Part shown: in pieces, positions 22,554-35,769 of the stretch
Numbering within the stretch: position 1 is the first letter of the stretch
Layout: every line of letters starts with the position of its first letter
Source of the DNA: Acanthosoma haemorrhoidale
Lineage: Eukaryota > Arthropoda > Insecta > Hemiptera > Acanthosomatidae
DNA: 64,000 nt
NCBI GenBank assembly: GCA_930367205.1
Contig: OV884009.1
Location: 95,439,189 to 95,503,188 of the forward strand
Direction: 5' to 3'
Notes under the pieces: generated by a model
Database searches by the model: none
What the model was told of the DNA's origin: nothing
Seen by the model: only the letters and a program-made list of their open reading frames with translations
Made by a program: the position numbers and the translations under genes

Positions 22554-25500
22554 ACCAGATATTAAAACCTTTCAAATAGTTGTATTTTCAAATTTTTCAT
22601 TGTGCTTGTATCGAATCAACCGTGATTTGTTTTGGTGGTGCATTTGCAATAGTCTTCTTACGCGATCAATTTTTACTCGCAGCTGTTTACTGTTCGGTGC
22701 ATTAGAACTTGAACATTTGTCATGTTTGAGGGCTTCAGATCTCAATACGCAACTAAATTGAAGTCAGTTCTTTTTACTGGCATTCAACCAGATATTAAAA
22801 CCTTTCAAATAGTTGTATTTTCAAATTTTTCATTGTGCTTGTATCGAATCAACCGTGATTTGTTTTGGTGGTGCATTTGCAATAGTCTTCTTACGCGATC
22901 AATTTTTACTCGCAGCTGTTTACTGTTCGGTGCATTAGAACTTGAACATTTGTCATGTTTGAGGGCTTCAGATCTCAATACGCAACTAAATTGAAGTCAG
23001 TTCTTTTTACTGGCATTCAACCAGATATTAAAACCTTTCAAATAGTTGTATTTTCAAAATTTTCATTGTGCTTGTATCGAATCAACCGTGATTTGTTTTG
23101 GTGGTGCATTTGCAATAGTCTTCTTACGCGATCAATTTTTACTCGCAGCTGTTTACTGTTCGGTGCATTAGAACTTGAACATTTGTCATGTTTGAGGGCT
23201 TCAGATCTCAATACGCAACTAAATTGAAGTCAGTTCTTTTTACTGGCATTCAACCAGATATTAAAACCTTTCAAATAGTTGTATTTTCAAATTTTTCATT
23301 GTGCTTGTATCGAATCAACCGTGATTTGTTTTGGTGGTGCATTTGCAATAGTCTTCTTACGCGATCAATTTTTACTCGCAGCTGTTTACTATTCGGTGCA
23401 TTAGAACTTGAACATTTGTCATGTTTGAGGGCTTCAGATCTCAATACGCAACTAAATTGAAGTCAGTTCTTTTTACTGGCATTCAACCAGATATTAAAAC
23501 CTTTCAAATAGTTGTATTTTCAAATTTTTCATTGTGCTTGTATCGAATCAACCGTGATTTGTTTTGGTGGTGCATTTGCAATAGTCTTCTTACGCGATCA
23601 ATTTTTACTCGCAGCTGTTTACTGTTCGGTGCATTAGAACTTGAACATTTGTCATGTTTGAGGGCTTCAGATCTCAATACGCAACTAAATTGAAGTCAGT
23701 TCTTTTTACTGGCATTCAACCAGATATTAAAACCTTTCAAATAGTTGTATTTTCAAATTTTTCATTGTGCTTGTATCGAATCCACCGTGATTTGTTTTGG
23801 TGGTGCATTTGCAATAGTCTTCTTACGCGATCAATTTTTACTCGCAGCTGTTTACTGTTCGGTGCATTAGAACTTGAACATTTGTCATGTTTGAGGGCTT
23901 CAGATCTCAATACGCAACTAAATTGAAGTCAGTTCTTTTTACTGGCATTCAACCAGATATTAAAACCTTTCAAATAGTTGTATTTTCAAATTTTTCATTG
24001 TGCTTGTATCGAATCAACCGTGATTTGTTTTGGTGGTGCATTTGCAATAGTCTTCTTACGCGATCAATTTTTACTCGCAGCTGTTTACTGTTCGGTGCAT
24101 TAGAACTTGAACATTTGTCATGTTTGAGGGCTTCAGATCTCAATACGCAACTAAATTGAAGTCAGTTCTTTTTACTGGCATTCAACCAGATATTAAAACC
24201 TTTCAAATAGTTGTATTTTAAAATTTTTCATTGTGCTTGTATCGAATCAACCGTGATTTGTTTTGGTGGTGCATTTGCAATAGTCTTCTTACGCGATCAA
24301 TTTTTACTCGCAGCTGTTTACTGTTCGGTGCATTAGAACTTGAACATTTGTCATGTTTGAGGGCTTCAGATCTCAATACGCAACTAAATTGAAGTCAGTT
24401 CTTTTTACTGGCATTCAACCAGATATTAAAACCTTTCAAATAGTTGTATTTTCAAATTTTTCATTGTGCTTGTATCGAATCAACCGTGATTTGTTTTGGT
24501 GGTGCATTTGCAATAGTCTTCTTACGCGATCAATTTTTACTCGCAGCTGTTTACTGTTCGGTGCATTAGAACTTGAACATTTGTCATGTTTGAGGGCTTC
24601 AGATCTCAATACGCAACTAAATTGAAGTCAGTTCTTTTTACTGGCATTCAACGAGATATTAAAACCTTTCAAATAGTTGTATTTTCAAAATTTTCATTGT
24701 GCTTGTATCGAATCAACCGTGATTTGATTTGGTGGTGCATTTGCAATAGTCTTCTTACGCGATCAATTTTTACTCGCAGCTGTTTACTGTTCGGTGCATT
24801 AGAACTTGAACATTTGTCATGTTTGAGGGCTTCAGATCTCAATACGCAACTAAATTGAAGTCAGTTCTTTTTACTGGCATTCAACCAGATATTAAAACCT
24901 TTCAAATAGTTGTATTTTCAAAATTTTCATTGTGCTTGTATCGAATCAACCGTGATTTGTTTTGGTGGTGCATTTGCAATAGTCTTCTTACGCGTTCAAT
25001 TTTTACTCGCAGCTGTTTACTGTTCGGTGCATTAGAACTTGAACATTTGTCATGTTTGAGGGCTTCAGATCTTAATACGCAACTAAATTGAAGTCAGTTC
25101 TTTTTACTGGCATTCAACCAGATATTAAAACCTTTCAAATAGTTGTATTTTCAAATTTTTCATTGTGCTTGTATCGAATCAAACGTGATTTGTTTTGGTG
25201 GTGCATTTGCAATAGTCTTCTTACGCGATCAATTTTTACTAGCAGCTGTTTACTGTTCGGTGCATTAGAACTTGAACATTTGTCATGTTTGAGGGCTTCA
25301 GATCTCAATACGCAACTAAATTGAAGTCAGTTCTTTTTACTGGCATTCAACCAGATATTAAAACCTTTCAAATAGTTGTATTTTCAAAATTTTCATTGTG
25401 CTTGTATCGAATCAACCGTGATTTGTTTTGGTGGTGCATTTGCAATAGTCTTCTTACGCGATCAATTTTTACTCGCAGCTGTTTACTGTTCGGTGCATTA

Positions 25501-28500
25501 GAACTTGAACATTTGTCATGTTTGAGGGCTTCAGATCTCAATACGCAGCTAAATTGAAGTCAGTTCTTTTTACTGGCATTCAACCAGATATTAAAACCTT
25601 TCAAATAGTTATATTTTCAAATTTTTCATTGTGCTTGTATCGAATCAACCGTGATTTGTTTTGGTGGCGCATTTGCAATAGTCTTCTTACGCGATCAATT
25701 TTTACTCGCAGCTGTTTACTGTTCGGTGCATTAGAACTTGAACATTTGTCATGTTTGAGGGCTTCAGATCTCAATACGCAACTAAATTGAAGTCAGTTCT
25801 TTTTACTGGCATTCAACCAGATATTAAAACCTTTCAAATAGTTGTATTTTCAAATTTTTCATTGTGCTTGTATCGAATCAACCGTGATTTGTTTTGGTGG
25901 TGCATTTGCAATAGTCTTCTTACGCGATCAATTTTTACTCGCAGCTGTTTACTGTTCGGTGCATTAGAACTTGAACATTTGTCATGTTTGTGGGCTTCAG
26001 ATCTCAATACGCAACTAAATTGAAGTCAGTTCTTTTTACTGGCATTCAACCAGATATTAAAACCTTTCAAATAGTTGTATTTTCAAATTTTTCATTGTGC
26101 TTGTATCGAATCAACCGTGATTTGTTTTGGTGGTGCATTTGCAATAGTCTTCTTACGCGATCAATTTTTACTCGCAGCTGTTTACTGTTCGGTGCATTAG
26201 AACTTGAACATTTGTCATGTTTGAGGGCTTCAGATCTCAATACGCAACTAAATTGAAGTCAGTTCTTTTTACTGGCATTCAACCAGATATTAAAACCTTT
26301 CAAATAGTTGTATTTTCAAAATTTTCATTGTGCTTGTATCGAATCAACCGTGATTTGTTTTGGTGGTGCATTTGCAATAGTCTTCTTACGCGATCAATTT
26401 TTACTCGCAGCTGTTTACTGTTCGGTGCATTAGAACTTGAACATTTGTCATGTTTGAGGGCTTCAGATCTCAATACGCAACTAAATTGAAGTCAGTTCTT
26501 TTTACTGGCATTCAACCAGATATTAAAACCTTTCAAATAGTTGTATTTTCAAATTTTTCATTGTGCTTGTATCGAATTAACCGTGATTTGTTTTGGTGGT
26601 GCATTTGCAATAGTCTTCTTACGTAATCAATTTTTACTCGCAGCTGTTTACTGTTCGGTGCATTAGAACTTGAACATTTGTCATGTTTGAGGGCTTCAGA
26701 TCTTAATGCGCAACTAAATTGAAGTCAGTTCTTTTTACTGGCATTCAACCAGATATTAAAACCTTTCAAATAGTTGTATTTTCAAATTTTTCATTGTGCT
26801 TGTATCGAATCAACCGTGATTTGTTTTGGTGGTTCATTTGCAATAGTCTTCTTACGCGATCAATTTTTACTCGCAGCTGTTTACTGTTCGGTGCATTAGA
26901 ACTTGAACATTTGTTATGTTTGAGGGCTTCAGATCTCAATACGCAACTAAATTGAAGTCAGTTCTTTTTACTGGCATTCAACCAGATATTAAAACCTTTC
27001 AAATAGTTGTATTTTCAAAATTTTCATTGTGCTTGTATCGAATCAACCGTGATTTGTTTTGGTGGTGCATTTGCAATAGTCTTCTTACGCGATTAATTTT
27101 TACTCGCAGCTGTTTACTGTTCGGTGCATTAGAACTTGAACATTTGTCATGTTTGAAGGCTTCAGATCTCAATACGCAACTAAATTGAAGTCAGTTCTTT
27201 TTACTGGCATTCAACCAGATATTAAAACCTTTCAAATAGTTGTATTTTCAAAATTTTCATTGTGCTTGTATCGAATCAACCGTGATTTGTTTTGGTGGTG
27301 CATTTGCAATAGTCTTCTTACGCGATCAATTTTTACTCGCAGCTGTTTACTGTTCGGTGCATTAGAACTTGAACATTTGTCATGTTTGAGGGCTTCAGAT
27401 CTAAATACGCAACTAAATTGAAGTCAGTTCTTTTTACTGGCATTCAACCAGATATTAAAACCTTTCAAATAGTTGTATTTTCAAAATTTTCATTGTGCTT
27501 GTATCGAATCAACAGTGATTTGTTTTGGTGGTGCATTTGCAATAGTCTTCTTACGCGATCAATTTTTACTCGCAGCTGTTTACTGTTCGGTGCATTAGAA
27601 CTTGAACATTTGTCATGTTTGAGGGCTTCAGATCTCAATACGCAACTAAATTGAAGTCAGTTCTTTTTACTGGCATTCAACCAGATATTAAAACCTTTCA
27701 AATAGTTGTATTTTCAAATTTTTCATTGTGCTTGTATCGAATCAACCGTGATTTGTTTTGGTGGCGCATTTGCAATAGTCTTCTTACGCGATCAATTTTT
27801 ACTCGCAGCTGTTTACTGTTCGGTGCATTAGAACTTGAACATTTGTCATGTTTGAGGGCTTCAGATCTCAATACGCAACTAAATTGAAGTCAGTTCTTTT
27901 TACTGGCATTCAACCAGATATTAAAACCTTTCAAATAGTTGTATTTTCAAATTTTTCATTGTGCTTGTATCGAATCAACCGTGATTTGTTTTGGTGGTGC
28001 ATTTGCAATAGTCTTCTTACGCGATCAATTTTAACTCGCAGCTGTTTACTGTTCGGTGCATTAGAACTTGAACATTTGTCATGTTTGAGGGCTTCAGATC
28101 TCAATACGCAACTAAATTGAAGTCAGTTCTTTTTACTGGCATTCAACCAGATATTAAAACCTTTCAAATAGTTGTATTTTCAAATTTTTCATTGTGCTTG
28201 TATCGAATCAACCGTGATTTGTTTTGGTGGTGCATTTGCAATAGTCTTCTTACGCGATCAATTTTTACTCGCAGCTGTTTACTGTTCGGTGCATTAGAAC
28301 TTGAACATTTGTCATGTTTGAGGGCTTCAGATCTCAATACGCAACTAAATTGAAGTCAGTTCTTTTTACTGGCATTCAACCAGATATTAAAACCTTTCAA
28401 ATAGTTGTATTTTCAAATTTTTCATTGTGCTTGTATCGAATCAACGGTGATTTGTTTTGGTGGTGCATTTGCAATAGTCTTCTTACGCGATCAATTTTAA

Positions 28501-31500
28501 CTCGCAGCTGTTTACTGGTCGGTGCATTAGAACTTGAACATTTGTCATGTTTGAGGGCTTCAGATCTCAATACGCAACTAAATTGAAGTCAGTTCTTTTT
28601 ACTGGCATTCAACCAGATATTAAAACCTTTCAAATAGTTGTATTTTCAAAATTTTCATTGTGCTTGTATCGAATCAACCGTGATTTGTTTTGGTGGCGCA
28701 TTTGCAATAGTCTTCTTACGCGATCAATTTTTACTCGCAGCTGTTTACTATTCGGTGCATTAGAACTTGAACATTTGTCATGTTTGAGGGCTTCAGATCT
28801 CAATACGCAACTAAATTGAAGTCAGTTCTTTTTATTGGCATTCAACCAGATATTAAAACCTTTCAAATAGTAGTATTTTCAAATTTTTCATTGTGCTTGT
28901 ATCGAATCAACCGTGATTTGTTTTGGTGGCGCATTTGCAATAGTCTTCTTACGCGATCAATTTTTACTCGCAACTGTTTACTGTTCGGTGCATTAGAACT
29001 TGAACATTTGTCATGTTCGAGGGCTTCAGATCTTAATACGCAACTAAATTGAAGTCAGTTCTTTTTACTGGCATTCAACCAGATATTAAAACCTTTCAAA
29101 TAGTTGTATTTTCAAATTTTTCATTGTGCTTGTATCGAATCAACCGTGATTTGTTTTGGTGGTGCATTTGCAATAGTCTTCTTAAACGATCAATTTTAAC
29201 TCGCAGCTGTTTACTGTTCGGTGCATTAGAACTTGAACATTTGTCATGTTTGAGGGCTTCAGATCTCAATACGCAACTAAATTGAAGTCAGTTCTTTTTA
29301 CTGGCATTCAACCAGATATTAAAACCTTTCAAATAGTTGTATTTTCAAATTTTTCATTGTGCTTGTATCGAATCAACCGTGATTTGTTTTGGTGGGGCAT
29401 TTGCAATAGTCTTCTTACGCGATCAATTTTTACTCGCAGCTGTTTACTGTTCGGTGCATTAGAACTTGAACATTTGTCATGTTTGAGGGCTTCAGATCTC
29501 AATACGCAACTAAATTGAAGTCAGTTCTTTTTACTGGCATTCAACCAGATATTAAAACCTTTCAAATAGTTGTATTTTCAAAATTTTCATTGTGCTTGTA
29601 TCGAATCAACAGTGATTTGTTTTGGTGGTGCATTTGCAATAGTCTTCTTACGCGATCAATTTTTACTCGCAGCTGTTTACTGTTCGGTGCATTAGAACTT
29701 GAACATTTGTCATGTTTGAGGGCTTCAGATCTCAATACGCAACTAAATTGAAGTCAGTTCTTTTTACTGGCATTCAACCAGATATTAAAACCTTTCAAAT
29801 AGTTGTATTTTCAAATTTTTCATTGTGCTTGTATCGAATCAACCGTGATTTGTTTTGGTGGCGCATTTGCAATAGTCTTCTTACGCGATCAATTTTTACT
29901 CGCAGCTGTTTACTGTTCGGTGCATTAGAACTTGAACATTTGTCATGTTTGAGGGCTTCAGATCTCAATACGCAACTAAATTGAAGTCAGTTCTTTTTAC
30001 TGGCATTCAACCAGATATTAAAACCTTTCAAATAGTTGTATTTTAAAATTTTTCATTGTGCTTGTATCGAATCAACCGTGATTTGTTGTGGTGGTGCATT
30101 TGCAATAGTCTTCTTACGCGATCAATTTTAACTCGCAGCTGTTTACTGTTCGGTGCATTAGAACTTGAACATTTGTCATGTTTGAGGGCTTCAGATCTCA
30201 ATACGCAACTAAATTGAAGTCAGTTCTTTTTACTGGCATTCAACCAGATATTAAAACCTTTCAAATAGTTGTATTTTCAAATTTTTCATTGTGCTTGTAT
30301 CGAATCAACCGTGATTTGTTTTGGTGGTGCATTTGCAATAGTCTTCTTACGCGATCAATTTTTACTCGCAGCTGTTTACTGTTCGGTGCATTAGAACTTG
30401 AACATTTGTCATGTTTGAGGGCTTCAGATCTCAATACGCAACTAAATTGAAGTCAGTTCTTTTTACTGGCATTCAACCAGATATTAAAACCTTTCAAATA
30501 GTTGTATTTTCAAATTTTTCATTGTGCTTGTATCGAATCAACCGTGATTTGTTTTGGTGGTGCATTTGCAATAGTCTTCTTACGCGATCAATTTTAACTC
30601 GCAGCTGTTTACTGTTCGGTGCATTAGAACTTGAACATTTGTCATGTTTGAGGGCTTCAGATCTCAATACGCAACTAAATTGAAGTCAGTTCTTTTTACT
30701 GGCATTCAACCAGATATTAAAACCTTTCAAATAGTTGTATTTTCAAAATTTTCATTGTGCTTGTATCGAATCAACCGTGATTTGTTTTGGTGGCGCATTT
30801 GCAATAGTCTTCTTACGCGATCAATTTTTACTCGCAGCTGTTTACTGTTCGGTGCATTAGAACTTAAACATTTGTCATGTTTGAGGGCTTCAGATCTCAA
30901 TACGCAATTAAATTGAAGTCAGTTCTTTTTACTGGCATTCAACCAGATATTAAAACCTTTCAAATAGTTGTATTTTCAAATTTTTCATTGTGCTTGTATC
31001 GAATCAACCGTGATTTGTTTTGGTGGCGCATTTGCAATAGTCTTCTTACGCGATCAATTTTTACTCGCAGCTGTTTACTGTTCGGTGCATTAGAACTTGA
31101 ACATTTGTCATGTTTGAGGGCTTCAGATCTCAATACGCAACTAAATTGAAGTCAGTTCTTTTTACTGGCATTCAACCAGATATTAAAACCTTTCAAATAG
31201 TTGTATTTTCAAATTTTTCATTGTGCTTGTATCGAATCAACCGTGATTTGTTTTGGTGGTGCATTTGCAATAGTCTTCTTACGCGATCAATTTTAACTCG
31301 CAGCTGTTTACTGTTCGGTGCATTAGAACTTGAACATTTGTCATGTTTGAGGGCTTCAGATCTCAATACGCAACTAAATTGAAGTCAGTTCTTTTTACTG
31401 GCATTCAACCAGATATTAAAACCTTTCAAATAGTTGTATTTTCAAAATTTTCATTGTGCTTGTATCGAATCAACCGTGATTTGTTTTGGTGGCGCATTTG

Positions 31501-34371
31501 CAATAGTCTTCTTACGCGATCAATTTTTACTCGCAGCTGTTTACTGTTCGGTGCATTAGAACTTGAACATTTGTCATGTTTGAGGGCTTCAGATCTCAAT
31601 ACGCAATTAAATTGAAGTCAGTTCTTTTTACTGGCATTCAACCAGATATTAAAACCTTTCAAATAGTTGTATTTTCAAATTTTTCATTGTGCTTGTATCG
31701 AATCAACCGTGATTTGTTTTGGTGGCGCATTTGCAATAGTCTTCTTACGCGATCAATTTTTACTCGCAGCTGTTTACTGTTCGGTGCATTAGAACTTGAA
31801 CATTTGTCATGTTTGAGGGCTTCAGATCTCAATACGCAACTAAATTGAAGTCAGTTCTTTTTACTGGCATTCAACCAGATATTAAAACCTTTCAAATAGT
31901 TGTATTTTCAAATTTTTCATTGTGCTTGTATCGAATCAACCGTGATTTGTTTTGGTGGTGCATTTGCAATAGTCTTCTTACGCGATCAATTTTTACTCGC
32001 AGCTGTTTACTGTTCGGTGCATTAGAACTTGAACATTTGTCATGTTTGAGGGCTTCAGATCTCAATACGCAACTAAATTGAAGTCAGTTCTTTTTACTGG
32101 CATTCAACCAGATATTAAAACCTTTCAAATAGTTGTATTTTCAAAATTTTCATTGTGGTTGTATCGAATCAACCGTGATTTGTTTTGGTGGCGCATTTGC
32201 AATAGTCTTCTTACGCGATCAATTTTTACTCGCAGCTGTTTACTATTCGGTGCATTAGAACTTGAACATTTGTCATGTTTGAGGGCTTCAGATCTCAATA
32301 CGCAACTAAATTGAAGTCAGTTCTTTTTATTGGCATTCAACCAGATATTAAAACCTTTCAAATAGTAGTATTTTAAAATTTTTCATTGTGCTTGTATCGA
32401 ATCAACCGTGAATTGTTTTGGTGGCGCATTTGCAATAGTCTTCTTACGCGATCAATTTTTACTCGCAGCTGTTTACTGTTCGGTGCATTAGAACTTGAAC
32501 ATTTGTCATGTTTGAGGGCTTCAGATCTCAATACGCAACTAAATTGAAGTCAGTTCTTTTTACTGGCATTCAACCAGATATTAAAACCTTTCAAATAGTT
32601 GTATTTTCAAATTTTTCATTGTGCTTGTATCGAATCAACCGTGATTTGTTTTGGTGGCGCATTTGCAATAGTCTTCTTACGCGATCAATTTTTACTCGCA
32701 GCTGTTTACTGTTCGGTGCATTAGAACTTGAACATTTGTCATGTTTGAGGGCTTCAGATCTCAATACGCAACTAAATTGAAGTCAGTTCTTTTTACTGGC
32801 ATTCAACCAGATATTAAAACCTTTCAAATAGTTGTATTTTCAAAATTTTCATTGTGCTTGTATCGAATCAACCGTGATTTGTTTTGGTGGCGCATTTGCA
32901 ATAGTCTTCTTACGCGATCAATTTTTACTCGCAGCTGTTTACTATTCGGTGCATTAGAACTTGAACATTTGTCATGTTTGAGGGCTTCAGATCTCAATAC
33001 GCAACTAAATTGAAGTCAGTTCTTTTTACTGGCATTCAACCAGATATTAAAACCTTTCAAATAGTTGTATTTTCAAATTTTTCATTGTGCTTGTATCGAA
33101 TTAACCGTGATTTGTTTTGGTGGCGCATTTGCAATAGTCTTCTTACGCGATCAATTTTTACTCGCAGCTGTTTACTGTTCGGTGCATTAGAACTTGAACA
33201 TTTGTCATGTTTGAGGGCTTCAGATCTCAATACGCAACTAAATTGAAGTCAGTTCTTTTTACTGGCATTCAACCAGATATTAAAACCTTTCAAATAGTTG
33301 TATTTTCAAATTTTTCATTGTGCTTGTATCGAATCAACCGTGATTTGTTTTGGTGGCGCATTTGCAATAGTCTTCTTACGCGATCAATTTTTACTCGCAG
33401 CTGTTTACTGTTCGGTGCATTAGAACTTGAACATTTGTCATGTTTGAGGGCTTCAGATCTCAATACGCAACTAAATTGAAGTCAGTTCTTTTTACTGGCA
33501 TTCAACCAGATATTAAAACCTTTCAAATAGTTGTATTTTCAAATTTTTCATTGTGCTTGTATCGAATCAACCGTGATTTGTTTTGGTGGTGCATTTGCAA
33601 TAGTCTTCTTACGCGATCAATTTTAACTCGCAGCTGTTTACTGTTCGGTGCATTAGAACTTGAACATTTGTCATGTTTGAGGGCTTCAGATCTCAATACG
33701 CAACTAAATTGAAGTCAGTTCTTTTTACTGGCATTCAACCAGATATTAAAACCTTTCAAATAGTTGTATTTTCAAAATTTTCATTGTGCTTGTATCGAAT
33801 CAACCGTGATTTGTTTTGGTGGGGCATTTGCAATAGTCTTCTTACGCGATCAATTTTTACTCGCAGCTGTTTACTGTTCGGTGCATTAGAACTTGAACAT
33901 TTGTCATGTTTGAGGGCTTCAGATCTCAATACGCAACTAAATTGAAGTCAGTTCTTTTTACTGGCATTCAACCAGATATTAAAACCTTTCAAATAGTTGT
34001 ATTTTCAAAATTTTCATTGTGCTTGTATCGAATCAACCGTGATTTGTTTTGGTGGCGCATTTGCAATAGTCTTCTTACGCGATCAATTTTTACTCGCAGC
34101 TGTTTACTATTCGGTGCATTAGAACTTGAACATTTGTCATGTTTGAGGGCTTCAGATCTCAATACGCAACTAAATTGAAGTCAGTTCTTTTTATTGGCAT
34201 TCAACCAGATATTAAAACCTTTCAAATAGTTGTATTTTAAAATTTTTCATTGTGCTTGTATCGAATCAACCGTGATTTGTTTTGGTGGCGCATTTGCAAT
34301 AGTCTTCTTACGCGATCAATTTTTACTCGCAGCTGTTTACTGTTCGGTGCATTAGAACTTGAACATTTGTC

Positions 34372-35769
34372 ATGTTTGAGGGCTTCAGATCTCAATACGC
34401 AACTAAATTGAAGTCAGTTCTTTTTACTGGCATTCAACCAGATATTAAAACCTTTCAAATAGTTGTATTTTCAAATTTTTCATTGTGCTTGTATCGAATC
34501 AACCGTGATTTGTTTTGGTGGCGCATTTGCAATAGTCTTCTTACGCGATCAATTTTTACTCGCAGCTGTTTACTGTTCGGTGCATTAGAACTTGAACATT
34601 TGTCATGTTTGAGGGCTTCAGATCTCAATACGCAACTAAATTGAAGTCAGTTCTTTTTACTGGCATTCAACCAGATATTAAAACCTTTCAAATAGTTGTA
34701 TTTTCAAAATTTTCATTGTGCTTGTATCGAATCAACCGTGATTTGTTTTGGTGGCGCATTTGCAATAGTCTTCTTACGCGATCAATTTTTACTCGCAGCT
34801 GTTTACTATTCGGTGCATTAGAACTTGAACATTTGTCATGTTTGAGGGCTTCAGATCTCAATACGCAACTAAATTGAAGTCAGTTCTTTTTACTGGCATT
34901 CAACCAGATATTAAAACCTTTCAAATAGTTGTATTTTCAAATTTTTCATTGTGCTTGTATCGAATTAACCGTGATTTGTTTTGGTGGCGCATTTGCAATA
35001 GTCTTCTTACGCGATCAATTTTTACTCGCAGCTGTTTACTGTTCGGTGCATTAGAACTTGAACATTTGTCATGTTTGAGGGCTTCAGATCTCAATACGCA
35101 ACTAAATTGAAGTCAGTTCTTTTTACTGGCATTCAACCAGATATTAAAACCTTTCAAATAGTTGTATTTTCAAATTTTTCATTGTGCTTGTATCGAATCA
35201 ACCGTGATTTGTTTTGGTGGTGCATTTGCAATAGTCTTCTTACGCGATCAATTTTTACTCGCAGCTGTTTACTGTTCGGTGCAGTAGAACTTGAACATTT
35301 GTCATGTTTGAGGGCTTCAGATCTCAATACGCAACTAAATTGAAGTCAGTTCTTTTTACTGGCATTCAACCAGATATTAAAACCTTTCAAATAGTTGTAT
35401 TTTCAAAATTTTCATTGTGGTTGTATCGAATCAACCGTGATTTGTTTTGGTGGCGCATTTGCAATAGTCTTCTTACGCGATCAATTTTTACTCGCAGCTG
35501 TTTACTATTCGGTGCATTAGAACTTGAACATTTGTCATGTTTGAGGGCTTCAGATCTCAATACGCAACTAAATTGAAGTCAGTTCTTTTTATTGGCATTC
35601 AACCAGATATTAAAACCTTTCAAATAGTAGTATTTTAAAATTTTTCATTGTGCTTGTATCGAATCAACCGTGAATTGTTTTGGTGGCGCATTTGCAATAG
35701 TCTTCTTACGCGATCAATTTTTACTCGCAGCTGTTTACTGTTCGGTGCATTAGAACTTGAACATTTGTC
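34372..35769. repeat. Array 2 six-monomer block, partner of 38566-39963
   Basis: Six consecutive units share the same order of private variants with 38566-39963, 4194 bp (18 units) downstream. They include one unit with GAATTAACC, a unit with TTGTGGTTG, and next a unit combining TTATTGGCATTC, AGTAGTATTTTAAAA and CCGTGAATTG. Part of the order also matches the units around 31110-32507 (offset 3262). Confidence 0.75.
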
